Part shown: one piece after another, positions 1 to 9,891 of the stretch
Numbering within the stretch: the stretch's first letter is position 1
How the letters are laid out: each line of letters starts with the position of its first letter
Assembly (NCBI GenBank): GCA_000827325.1
Contig: KN832885.1
Location: forward strand, 868,001 to 932,000
Length of the DNA: 64,000 bases
Direction of reading: 5' to 3'
DNA from: Oidiodendron maius Zn
Lineage: Eukaryota > Ascomycota > Leotiomycetes > Myxotrichaceae
The notes under the pieces: model-generated
The model's database searches: none
Seen by the model: only the letters and a program-made list of their open reading frames with translations
Told to the model about the DNA's origin: nothing
Program-made: the position numbers and the translations under genes

Positions 1-1300
1 CACTGAGAGAAATCGTTTGCCGTAAAGGGAGCAAGGAGGAACTCACAGCACCATTTCGGATTAGCGTCACAGGGGCAGCTGTCTACGGTCTCGAGAACAA
101 TCGGAGGCGTATACCCCGGATCACCGGGGGCATAATCCGACCCATTTGGATACGTTTGTGCAAGTTCAAAGCATTCGCCACAAGCCAGGTAGTTGTCAGG
201 ATTCCCTTCGCTGGCCAGAGATGGCCAAAACTGCGAGACAAGTATGAGAAAGCGAATGGATAATTCATAAGCTTAGAATTATTGCGTACCTGTGTAAAGT
301 AGTCACCATTTGGGGCAGCGAAATTTCCCCTCAGCGTGACATTTGCTGGATCCTGACAAAGAAGCGGATAGGCCGTGCAGAATGCCGTGCAGGTATCTCC
401 CAGCATTGGGTCTGTCCAGCTGGCGGTTGTGCTTCCTTTCGTGCACAGGCTATAAAGACCAAAGCCACAGGCCCCAGCGCTACTAAGTCCATAATGGGTG
501 GACCGCTGTTTTAAAGTAAGCATAAATATTCTTCAAGTAACGGCTACTACTGACACTATAATGCCAAGCTTCATTTGTTCCTACGGTAAATTGTTCACCC
601 CCTATTGGATTGTCAGAAATTCGACTGAATCTATAATTGTAAGAAGGGAAAGAAGCAGGTTATGTACAGGAAAAGGGAAGAATAGGAAAAATTACAAACT
701 TACACATCGTTCCAGACTTGCACATCGACGAATCCGGGCTACCACAACCCCCACTGCAAGGACTGGTGCATGATTCGGACTCGTTGTTGGAGAGGCAATA
801 GTACGGGCAACAGACATTGTCAACAAGGGCCCAGTCACCGCATGAGCTAGCATTAACTGCCGGATACGGAACCTGAGTTGCTGTTGAACCTTCGTTGATC
901 GACGTCGTAGTCGTATAAACAGAAGGCCCAACAGCAGTACTTCCTTTTGAAGCAGAAGAGGAAGATCCCGATGTGCTTGTTACACTAGTGGATGCTCCCG
1001 TTACCTGAAAATAGTGAGACTATGCTATACTCTGTGTTGGAATTCTCGCTCTCTTACGGACGCATTCGGAATACACTGGTAGTAGTACGAATTAACTTCC
1101 ACACATGTATTTCCGGTCTGGCAACAAGTCGCTCCGGAATAATTGATCCCGTTACACTGACCCCTGGAGAGAGAGTTTCAGAATAGTATTGTACCAGAAC
1201 ATCATCACAGAGCTTACCATACGGCTACACAGGTAGACTGTGCCAGTGCCAATTGGCCATAAAAACCTAAAATTCCTACGCCAAGAATCAGGGCGGTCAT
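1..1300 (-). CDS. Secreted CBM1 / expansin-like (DPBB) protein, 3' end cut by window
   Basis: Start ATG at 1298-1300. A signal peptide ([20 protein letters not shown]) is followed directly by a fungal cellulose-binding module: [11 protein letters not shown], then CC, QTGNTC and YYYQCIP, the CBM1 cysteine and aromatic pattern. Then come a Ser/Thr-rich linker, a cysteine-rich module ([16 protein letters not shown] to [15 protein letters not shown]) and an expansin/RlpA-type double-psi barrel ([24 protein letters not shown]). Exons read 1218-1300, 1058-1163, 696-1004, 290-505 and 47-230. A donor at 46 continues off the window. The third junction is ambiguous: the strongest donor (703) breaks frame, while GTAATT at 695 keeps it. 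Expansin-like proteins with CBM1 loosen cellulose without hydrolysis. That role is inferred from the family. The neighbouring AA9 LPMO fits. Confidence 0.82.
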
Positions 1301-2033
1301 TTTGTATATAGATCTGATGATATAAATGAAAAATATATTTAACGGGGGTGATCGTTCCCATATCCGACGGCAAAGGGTGCGAAAGAGCTCGATAATATAG
1401 GCTTTGACTCCTTCGCTCTACTGCTTAATAGCCGGATTCGGGCCTGCGAAGCACTTCCCCATGTGGAGATTACGTCCATTCTATTGCAGAAATAGGTATA
1501 CCACGAGGTGTATTATTCGGAAACCGGACGTAGCTTCCGACTTTCGAGGTGGAAGAAATAAACCCAGGTGTAACCCCGCATTGAGCCAGGGCAACAGCCT
1601 AAATGACCATTTCTGTGGTTATATAGATTGAAGAGGAAAACTAGGCCAGTAGTCCCTATAGAAGCCTAGTATGGTAACTACGTAGGCTGTTATCGATATA
1701 GAGCAGCAATATTAATATATTGCGGATGCTAGGGAGGACGGATGGATATTCTTCCGCGTCCGTCCGAAGTTCACAAGCTGGATGGACCTTGCGCATGGCT
1801 GCCGTCTTTCAGCACGTGAGTGGTGTCTGTCCCGAACGCAGAGCTGTCTAATTTGTCTAACATTGCATCTGCTATCCTGCTGCCTGGTAACCCGCTCTGT
1901 GAAATTAGTAGTATTTCATTGCTGCGACACACTCCTAGAACCTTAATTCCAACCACATATAACACTGGCAATAAACCATTTCGCAGAAACGCCGAGACAT
2001 GCTTCTGAAAACTTTTTATCTCTACATGATACA
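1301..2033. other. Intergenic, divergent promoters of expansin-like and hydrolase genes
   Basis: No convincing coding frame, RNA gene or repeat seen. The short frames on both strands lack recognisable motifs. It must hold the promoters of both flanking, divergently transcribed genes. Confidence 0.5.
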
Positions 2034-2828
2034 ATGATGCAGTCCATCCCAACTCGCGCCGGAGACGTCCGGTGTGAGATTAATGGCGCTGGCAGCCCCA
2101 TCGTCCTCCTGCATGCGACCCTACACTCAAGACATGACTATGACGCAGTTATACCCCGCTTGTCCGCATCCTATCAAACAATAGCGATCGATTGGCCGTG
2201 GCACGGCGATTCGTACCGTCCATCAGCGGACGGTAGACCGACCGCAGACCTATTCGGTGAGGTTCTTGAAGACGTCGTCACATTTCTCGATCTCCCTCCT
2301 GCGATCTTTATCGGCAATTCGGTTGGCGGGTTTGCCGCTGCAAGACTCGCTATCCGTCATCCTGCGCGCGTGAAAGCCCTTATCCTAGTGAATCCTGGAG
2401 GTTTTGTGACCTTAGATTGGATAACAAAAATTTTCACCCACCTTTTGGCTATTCCTCTCGTGAACAAGTGGGTTATGCCTTCTCTTGTTTGGAGATACAT
2501 GGCTCCGCAAAGTGAACTGGATAAAGCGATCTCTACGCAAGTATCCGAACTTGCAAAGACGGATGTGGGAGCGGGAATTGCAGCAAGTGTGTGGAAGAGC
2601 TTCCTTGATCCTAGTTTTGATTTACGCTCCTCTGCGAGCAGTATCAAGGCTCCGACACTGTTAATTATGGGAAAACGCGACATTGTCATACCTGTAAAGG
2701 TTGGCCACTCTACACAGCGATTAATATCCGGCTCGAAGCTTGAGATATTAGATACCGGGCATGTAGTTTTTGCTTCCAAGCCGGATGATTTTGTTGACGT
2801 TGTCGAAGCTTTCATTAGGGAGGTATAA
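2034..2828 (+). CDS. Alpha/beta-hydrolase fold protein
   Basis: This is an intronless 264-aa frame. The core fold is visible in order: an oxyanion-side strand (SPIVLLHATLHS), IDWPWHGDS, nucleophile elbow GNSVGG with Ser96, the acid in GKRDIVIP (Asp216) and the histidine in LDTGHVVFASKP (His243). Cap helices lie between about residues 125 and 195. There is no signal peptide, so an intracellular enzyme is likely. Length and motif spacing are normal for AB_hydrolase_1/6 proteins (haloperoxidase or ester hydrolase type). The substrate cannot be told from the sequence. Either ATG of the MM start could be used; the first is at 2034. Confidence 0.88.
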   Translation: MMQSIPTRAGDVRCEINGAGSPIVLLHATLHSRHDYDAVIPRLSASYQTIAIDWPWHGDSYRPSADGRPTADLFGEVLEDVVTFLDLPPAIFIGNSVGGFAAARLAIRHPARVKALILVNPGGFVTLDWITKIFTHLLAIPLVNKWVMPSLVWRYMAPQSELDKAISTQVSELAKTDVGAGIAASVWKSFLDPSFDLRSSASSIKAPTLLIMGKRDIVIPVKVGHSTQRLISGSKLEILDTGHVVFASKPDDFVDVVEAFIREV

Positions 2829-3037
2829 TCAATATACTGAGCTCCTCTTAGAAGCACCTTATAATTATTTACTTGAAATAAATTTAATGCTTTCGAATGC
2901 CCTTTTGCAATTCGCCCCATGTCTTTTTGACCGCATACGCAGATCTCGCCTTCAAGGATTACCACCTTACGCTCATCGCAAATACCAGCATAGTGAAAAT
3001 ACGGATATGTAGTAGAATAAGAATTACATGATAATTA

Positions 3038-3738
3038 TTAAAGCAGCACTATCACGACGCCAGCAAACCCAGCAACGACATAATTTAGATATCCAGTTGA
3101 GTATCTTGTGGCAGCCCCTGTAGCATTGTTAGTATCGTTCTAACTTCTAGTATCAATTCGCTACAGTTATTACCTATCGCAGATGTCGGCCCTGGGCCAG
3201 TTGAAGACCCATTAGTAGACACTGGCGTGGTATTAGTTGGTGTAGCGGTGGTAGATACAATGGTGTTGGTTGTAGCAGTATTGGTAGTCGTAACGGTAGT
3301 AGGCTGAATCTTGTCCAGGCCAGCCGTCACTGTGAGATTCTCCCACTCGAAGTAGATAGGTCCCATTGGTGTTGTAAACGAACTGACAGTACCGCGAAAT
3401 GTGCCCATGTAGGTGCACGTCCCAGTGGTCAAGCTTGATGTGACTGCACATGCGAAGGTTTGATTTGCCGACGGGTCGCCAATATTAGTCCGGACAGCAG
3501 TGGACACGCCTTGTATCATAATATTGGTATAGATAGTTAGAGGCGAGCATGGACCGGAACGGCACATATTAGTGTAGGTGGCTAGATAGGTAGTTACACT
3601 CGGATCTGCTGCCACGACAGACGCAGGGGCAGAGCCGCTGCCAAAATGCACCAGAACTGTAACATTTTGACCGGCAGTAAATTGGATGTAAGCAAGTAAG
3701 TAAACAAGAACCCAGTTTGTTAACCCCAATGCAGTCAT
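3038..3738 (-). CDS. GPI-anchor-type secreted surface protein, spliced C-terminus
   Basis: The N-terminus is a signal peptide (MTALGLTNWVLVYLLAYIQFTAG). An extracellular domain with paired cysteines and several N-glycosylation sequons follows, then a Thr/Asn/Ser-rich stalk. The unspliced frame stops at 3085 with a polar tail. Removing a canonical 56-nt intron at 3118-3173 (donor GTAATA, branch ATACTAAC, acceptor CTACAG) instead gives the ending TSAIGAATRYSTGYLNYVVA followed by GFAGVVIVLL and TAA at 3038-3040. This is a classic GPI-attachment signal: small residues, spacer, then a hydrophobic tail. Exons of 565 and 80 nt give 214 aa. No family recognised for the globular part. Confidence 0.72.
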
Positions 3739-4428
3739 ATTGAATTTGATAGTGATAGGTCGATAGTGGGTTCGGTCGCCTGAGTTATATGCGCCTCTCG
3801 CTAGAGTTATTTCTAACCGAATGCCTACGTATACTGCATATACGAGATACGCAAGTCATATGACCAACCCATACCTACCTGGTCTTTCGTATTTGATGAT
3901 GATTTGTTGTTTCTACAATTGATATGTTTCATATTTGTTTCGTCGCGCATAGTGGTCATTCGCCCCCGGAATTCAACTTTTCGAAGTCGGCGAAGGCTCA
4001 TACTAGCCACGACGGGGTTATTAATAGTCTACTGCTATAGGTATGACTGTTGTTCAGTGTATGAAGACAAAAAGCAACCTAACTAGGAAGCTCCTTCCCA
4101 GTTCAATGTAGGCCCTGACACGCTCTCAACCCAGAAATAATCCATATGAGATTACTTTCTTCTCTGATATGGAATTAACTACAGTAAAGGTTCGGGTTAT
4201 CTTATATATTATGTTACTTAAATTACCTTCGCATATTATAAAAGCTTCTTCCACCTCTCATCTAGCGCTTGAAAATAAGTCAATATTTATACTTAAGCAG
4301 TCTTTCGTCCTGAATATTGCCTGATGATGCCACATTGCATATACTACTACTAGCTACATAAATTTGCAAACCTCGCTCCTTTGATCTGTGTCCATCTCAA
4401 GTTGATACTGACGACCTATCAAGGGATC
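3739..4428. other. Intergenic
   Basis: A+T-rich spacer between two minus-strand secreted-protein genes. It contains the promoter of the GPI-type protein and the 3' flank of the LPMO. No other feature seen. Confidence 0.5.
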
Positions 4429-5392
4429 TTACCCAGTCCACAGGGTAGGTCCCGGAATATCATAACTCGTCATCGTGACATATGGGTCGAAGTAAATACC
4501 CGGATCTGTCTCATGATAAAGATCAACCGCAAGAGTTCCCGTCGGATTTTCAGTGCCGGAACCCGTGACGTCAATGTTCAAACAGAAGGGGTAATTTTGT
4601 GCGCCATCAAGAGTTGTTGCGCCATGGCAAGCAATGATTTCGTGGCGGAAGACATAGTGTCCTGTAATTTATCGTTAATGCTCAGATCCTGGCTCAGAAG
4701 CAGCAAAGATTGTAAGATAAAATAATAGAAACTAGCATACCTGGGGCAAGGCTCTTTGGCACAGTAGTAGTCCAAGAGTTATTATTGGCTATTAAAACCG
4801 CAGAAGCCCAAGTCTGTGTAGTAAAATTGATGCCAGATTCGTCAATTTTGACAAACTTGAGCGTTGTTTTGTCGACCTATTCACCCTATTAGTGGATACA
4901 ATTCTGTATGATAGGTATGACTGCTTCGTCACCAAGACAAGAGGCAACTCACACTCTTGCAGTTCCCGCCACAATTGGCAACGTAAGTCAAGACAGGACC
5001 AATATTGTGCGGCCAGGTCGTCCACTGAAACTCGACAGTCCCTCCAGCAGCTACTGTAGCGGACACGTTGGCATTTACTGCATTCTTGTGGCAGATGATA
5101 TTTGGATTTCTGGGTTGTATCAGTCTATGAGTTGCTTCCAAAGAGGCCTAGCGAAGACGATAAGTTCCACGTACTGGTACTCATCCGGGGGAATAAAGCC
5201 TAGGTCCAATTCCTCTTCATACCACCCTGGGGTTTGGGGAATGGTAACACCATTGACAATATCGTACCAAAAGCCTACCTGCCAGCCTTCGGTATAAACA
5301 CCATTTGTTACGATGCCGGACACATAGCCATGCGCTAGGGCAGTTCTGGCAAAGACGCAAAGGAAAGTCGCAATTTTAATCATACCCAACAT
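4429..5392 (-). CDS. AA9 lytic polysaccharide monooxygenase
   Basis: Four exons (5175-5392, 4953-5109, 4741-4876, 4429-4661; 744 nt, 247 aa). The signal peptide [20 protein letters not shown] is followed by the obligatory mature N-terminal His (HGYVSGIV), first half of the copper histidine brace. Typical AA9 blocks follow: [31 protein letters not shown], then [13 protein letters not shown] and [13 protein letters not shown], with the conserved Gln-Asn-Tyr-Pro axial region. It is secreted and oxidatively cleaves cellulose or related glucans with copper (family knowledge). No CBM1 is attached. Start: MLGM at 5392 is preferred over the downstream ATG at 5383; either gives a usable signal peptide. 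The CBM1 expansin-like gene 3 kb away suggests a wall-degrading neighbourhood. Confidence 0.93.
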
Positions 5393-6634
5393 GATGATCG
5401 AAGTGGGATAGTTAGGTTCTATCAGAGTTAAAAAAGCACCCGAAGGTGTATATAGAGGAGATGGAAGGGTAAATGTCAACATGGTGAAACGAGAAAGAGG
5501 CGTGTGACACTACTTGAACGGTTATAATATACCATGGGAATAACCATTGGTGCGAATTTTCCTAATTCTTTGGAGTTTCCGGTGTAATTTCAGGCTATAA
5601 TATAGGAATAGAATACCCATTGGTGCAAATCCCCTCTTAAGTTTTGAAGTACCGAATTAAAAGCACCATTAGAATATATCCAATAATAATTCGGCTAAGA
5701 CAGAGTCACCATATCTCTATGTCGTACTTCTACAAAACGAGCATATACTATCGGAGGCCGAAGCCGAAGAAGGAAAATGTATTCGGAGTTTATCAGAAAA
5801 AAGAAACCAGGAACGGCGACAGAGGCAATGCAATAACGCAACCCATAGTTTGGATTTAATAGTGAAAAGAGCTTCCTTACCTAGAAAGTATATTTTTAAA
5901 AAAATAAAATAAAATAAAAATAAAACACAATAGAAAAACTGGTATATACCAACATTATAGGAAATCGCGGACCTAAAAGTACTCGGGCGTACACTTGTGA
6001 GAGAAAGTCAGATTACTAGGTCGTTAATTGTCGCTAACATCCATCCCTGCAGGGCGGAACGCTGCGAACAGTTCTCAATGCAACGAAGCCAACATCGAGA
6101 AAGCAGCTTTAAATCATAAATTGCATTTTACCTTCTTATCTTCCTTCCTCAGCTTTTGCTTACCGTGCAATACCACCTTCCGTGTCAGTCGTCGCCCAAA
6201 GCGTTGTTCCAAGCCGCCTTATACTCGTCGGAAAGTTTGTGGATCCCCTTGAAAACCCTGTCAATTATGGATAGGCATAGTAAGGCTATACTCCGAGCCC
6301 GGCGATGGATTATAAAGAGATACTGGCGCGGCTGTGCGGTCTGTATGCCCATGACCTTGAAGGTGCCGGAGACGACCGTGGGCCTGAGCGCTTAGCGTGT
6401 TGGGTCAGGCTGACTCGTGGAGCCGCCAGCTCATGTTGTCACCAACGTCAACCTTCGTTCGAACGATATGCACCGTCACATGGCGCAAGCTCTCATGCTG
6501 TCGAAGGAAGACCCTTTGCTACTTGCAATACCACGTAGTACCACGCTTTGCACTTCTTGCCCACCAGTCTGACTTACATGCCCCGAAACCCTTTTGTTTC
6601 CCTCGCCTAGTTCGGCGAATGGGCACATGTCAGA
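5393..6634. other. Intergenic, A-rich tract
   Basis: No supported gene. A run of AAAAT/AAATA units lies at about 5894-5935. Short frames between 6028 and 6630 show no family signature. They may be debris 5' of the HET ORF. Confidence 0.4.
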
Positions 6635-7189
6635 ATGCGCCTTCTAAGACGCAAGCAGAACAACGACGACTTTGAATTGGCCATCTTTAGCACCGACGAC
6701 GTTCCACCGTATGCTATCCTCTCCCATACTTGGATCGATGGCCAAGAAGTCACATATGACGAGCTGGTGACCGGCACCGGCAAGAACAAGGCTGGCTACG
6801 ACAAGATCCGCTTCTGCGGGAAAAGAGCTGCTCAAGACAACCTACAGTACTTTTGGGTGGATACTTGTTGCATTGACAAGTCGAGCTATGCTGAACTCTC
6901 ACAAGCTATCCATTTGATGTTTCGCCGGTACCGTGATGCGAGCCGATGCTATGTCTACTTATCGGATGTGCCATACTCTCCACCTGATGCCAGATGTGAA
7001 CCCGGGCGGCCGTGGGAATTCGCGTTTCGCAGAAGTCGATGGTTTACACGTGGTTGGACGCTTCAAGAGCTGCTCACTCAAAGCACTGTGGAGTTCTTCT
7101 CCCGCGAAGGCAGGAGATTAGACGATAAAAGTTCATTAGGTAAACTGCTACACGAGATCAGTTATCTGCCCTCATTACCACCTCTTTAG
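6635..7189 (+). CDS. Short HET-domain protein (heterokaryon incompatibility)
   Basis: 184-aa frame with all three HET blocks in order: AILSHTW (27-33), YFWVDTCCID (72-81) and RGWTLQELL (139-147), followed by STVEFFSREGRRLDDKSSL. HET domains are TIR-like signalling domains that trigger fungal programmed cell death after non-self fusion. Usual HET proteins continue for several hundred residues. Here the frame stops about 22 residues after the conserved part, and the DNA then changes to an unrelated phosphotransferase-like sequence in another frame. It may be a stand-alone short HET protein or a truncated remnant. Confidence 0.75.
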   Translation: MRLLRRKQNNDDFELAIFSTDDVPPYAILSHTWIDGQEVTYDELVTGTGKNKAGYDKIRFCGKRAAQDNLQYFWVDTCCIDKSSYAELSQAIHLMFRRYRDASRCYVYLSDVPYSPPDARCEPGRPWEFAFRRSRWFTRGWTLQELLTQSTVEFFSREGRRLDDKSSLGKLLHEISYLPSLPPL

Positions 7190-7501
7190 AGGATGGAAGC
7201 CTCTAAGTGTTTGGAAATGGAAACCTAAACCGGATGAAGACGACCGAGAGTACGTCTTTTGTCACAACGACCTCGGGCAACACAATGTCCTTGTTGATAC
7301 AAAGAGTCTAAAATTCAAGGAAATAGTCGACTGGGGGTATTCGGGATTGTTTCCGCGTTGGTTTGAGGCAACTTTCTGGAAACAACCCCGGTCTGCTCCT
7401 ACAATTTGTGACGAAGATCGATTAAGGGTATGGTTAATCGACAATTGCGAAGAGGTACGACGCAACATGACTCTTAACGGGACAAATAGAACTGACTTTT
7501 A
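7148..7501 (+). pseudogene. Aminoglycoside phosphotransferase (APH)-family C-lobe fragment
   Basis: In the frame +1 to the HET ORF the DNA reads HLFRGWKPLSVWKW, then YVFCHNDLGQHNVLVD and FKEIVDWGYSGLFPRWFE, ending NGTNRTDF and TAG at 7499-7501. These are the catalytic HxDxxxxN loop and the IVDW metal-binding segment of fungal APH/choline-kinase-like phosphotransferases. The N-lobe (ATP loop, lysine) is absent. There is no ATG at the front, and the fragment begins inside the last codons of the HET frame. I read it as a broken gene fused to HET debris by rearrangement. Confidence 0.7.
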
Positions 7502-7929
7502 GGTCAAAACTACCTGGCCGTCTACATGGCTTGTATAATTTGCAAGCCTCAAATATACTTCTAGTTAGACAGCTACTAATTCTGTGCTAGGTTGGACGAT
7601 TCATTGGACGGACTATAAGCGAAGTTATAATGAAGAGAATGCAAACCAATTCCTTTACAACCGTCCTTCCAGTCTGCGGAGATGATCAATATACATCCTG
7701 AATGAGTAAAGCCAAGAAAAGTGACTACGAAGTTCTATATACATAGACGTTATTGTAGTTCAAACGAAAGGCAATCTTGGATGATACCACGAATATATCC
7801 GGGGCCGTCCGTGGTGCTTTCCATAATCCTCAGACCTGCCTTTGGATTGCGCCTTTTGACTTACTGGTCCCTACAATATGTTCCTCGTCACATTCTTGAT
7901 ATCAGGGCTGACTCTCGTCCATTCTTAAG
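7502..7929. other. Intergenic
   Basis: Decayed spacer between the APH remnant and the small tail-anchored gene. The 80-codon plus-strand frame at 7721-7963 shows no recognisable domain. Confidence 0.4.
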
Positions 7930-8159
7930 ATGGCGGAAAGGAAATCAGAGGAAGGCGAAGTAGATATACGAGATGCTCATAAGAGAATCAACGCGAGAGC
8001 TGGTGTGGTTACCAAGTGACTTTTACCACGTTGTAATGTAATTTAACTGGAAATCTCTTTGCAGGTATAGGGGAGGCTGGCCAGGCTTCGACGCTCTTTC
8101 GAGTAGCAATTTCCATTGCGGCCCTTGTAATCTCAATATATATACTTTTAAGGCGATAA
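7930..8159 (+). CDS. Candidate 55-aa tail-anchored membrane microprotein
   Basis: The ATG at 7930 opens MAERKSEEGEVDIRDAHKRI. An intron at 8003-8064 (donor GTGTGG, branch TTTAACTGG, acceptor TTTGCAG) joins phase 1 to GIGEAGQASTLF, then the hydrophobic segment RVAISIAALVISIYILL and a basic RR stop. Exons of 73 and 95 nt give 56 codons. Charged N-terminus, single C-terminal transmembrane segment and two terminal arginines make a tail-anchored protein of ER or mitochondrial outer membrane type (inference). The donor is non-consensus, and an in-frame TGA lies upstream of the ATG. It could also be the last exons of a longer decayed gene. Confidence 0.42.
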
Positions 8160-8245
8160 CAACAATGAGTTAGGCGAGGCAAAGGCTGGTCTCAGCATGA
8201 TTTGGCCTTGGCTTGTTTCAGGTCCTAGGAAAGTTGGCACATGTA

Positions 8246-8920
8246 TCATTTTGATATCTGATGATGCTTCTCTAAATGTCGCATTGGCTTGGAAGTTCCT
8301 GATGCAATCTTATGTGATTTATCACAGTATGCACAGAGCCAGTAGCCTCGCCTGATCAAATCTTCATCGATCTTGCCTACGGAATTCAGGCGAGAATGTA
8401 GCCAGATTGGAGATCGCCGTGAACGTTGCTGATTGTCTGCCCCAGACACCATAGCGGGCGGTACCCATGCTGCTGAATCGTATGTAAGCTCATCAAAAGA
8501 GAGGTTAGGACTATCAATTGGTACTGGGAATTGATTCAGGTCCATAAATATCTAACGATCTTATCATTAGTCCAAGTACTTCAGTTTTCCGAGCAAAGAG
8601 CTTTTAGTCTCACGACTACGTACCTCTGGGCGTTTCTCGACACCGTGCTCTTTCTTTAGGTGTTGCATTGGTTTTAGTGTACCAGAGCTCTCTTTGTACG
8701 TCTTTTGACAAAAGCAACAGCGCCAACACTTTTGTCCATGTTCGTCTTGGTCCACATTACCGATAGAATTAGGCAAAGCGTACATCCAAATCCACGACGT
8801 TCTCGGGCGTTGCGAAGTGGATACGTCTGATGTTTGGGTTTTAGCTGTCAAACATGGTAGTCGGTAACCTTGCCCAGAGCTTTCCTGGGAATAGTGCTCT
8901 ATCTCGTAGTAAGAACCCAT
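8246..8920 (-). CDS. Spliced two-BED-zinc-finger protein, hAT-related
   Basis: Two adjacent frames join through a well-formed 72-nt intron at 8552-8623 (donor GTACGT, branch GGACTAATG, acceptor CGTTAG). Exons of 297 and 306 nt give an intact 200-aa protein. Each half carries one BED finger. Finger 1 is WRCCFCQKTYKESSGT with KPMQHLKKEH; finger 2 is WLCAYCDKSHKIASGT with KPMRHLEKHH. Each is preceded by a similar lead-in (TSWIWMYALPNSIG and SPIWLHSRLNSVG), so the halves are a duplication. BED fingers form the DNA-binding N-termini of hAT transposases. No catalytic or dimerisation domain follows. A TGGACT array lies 120 bp upstream. Either a domesticated DNA-binding protein or a transposase head. 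Confidence 0.6.
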
Positions 8921-9041
8921 ATTTTACAGAGCCTATATAGAACTAAAATGCAAAGAAGGTTGAGTTCTCCTTGTAAGCAATGGTAGGCAGTTTATATTCA
9001 CGTTGTTATGTATATTAAAATCTTAAATAGAACATATCGGA

Positions 9042-9108
9042 ACTGGTTGGACTGGTTGGACTGGTTGGACTGGTTGGACTGTTGGGACTGTTGGAGTGTT
9101 GGACTGTG
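9042..9108. repeat. Short tandem array, 9-bp unit ACTGGTTGG, hAT-like subterminal array
   Basis: Four perfect copies of ACTGGTTGG are followed by degenerate units (ACTGTTGGG, ACTGTTGG, AGTGTTGG). The TTGGACTG core matches arrays at 13629, 14024 and 17344 in this window. It lies just upstream of the BED-finger gene, as a hAT subterminal transposase-binding array would. Confidence 0.7.
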
Positions 9109-9891
9109 CAAGGGTCCTAGGAATCTCGGAACCGTTTCCAGCGATCTGATTGGGTGGGTATGGAAACCTGGGCATTTGTCCTAAGAGCTACGAAGAATCA
9201 TCTCTCGAGCGATTGCAATGACTTTGTACAAGAACGATCAATGACATTGCGGTGAGGCTACGAGAGTCTCTCAGTCTCACTACAACAATGCGAGTCGCCA
9301 GCTCAGTGGTGCAGGCGACGATGGGAGAATCGGATGGGAGAATAAAGGGTTAGGCCACGACAGTCTTTGCACTGGGTTCCGTGAGGAAGTTGATTATTTA
9401 AATGAGAGGTCGAGGCCACTGGGATTCCTGCAGTGGTTTTTTGCACACAGTGCGGTTGGTATAATTGTTTTGAAACTAGCTAAATCGCTACAACCTTTCC
9501 TCTTCAAAACAAATGACTAAACACACCTAAAATACCTGCGCCACAGTACTTTTTCTTCGCGATCGCATGTACCTTTTATTCTCAGTGCTGCCGAGAACCT
9601 TCTGCCTTTGAGATACCTTCTAGTTCAGTATCTCCTACCCTTAATAGGCTACAGGAGCCTCTTTATATTATCAATTCAGGGCTAGTTCGGCTTCAAAATG
9701 GCCACCAGGATATGTATATTGTCGGAACTTAAGCAGAGAGAGGCTATATACGTGGTATATCATCAATATATCAGTCAGAGAGTCTAGTGGATGCTATAAC
9801 TACAGCTATATCACCTATTAAAGGCGAGATGTTTTGCTGTATTGAGGTAGACATGAGTATTAAGGTAGTTTTAAAATATTAAGCATAAAAG
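9109..9891. other. Intergenic, no gene seen
   Basis: No coding frame with recognisable content. Probably transposon-flanking debris. Confidence 0.4.
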
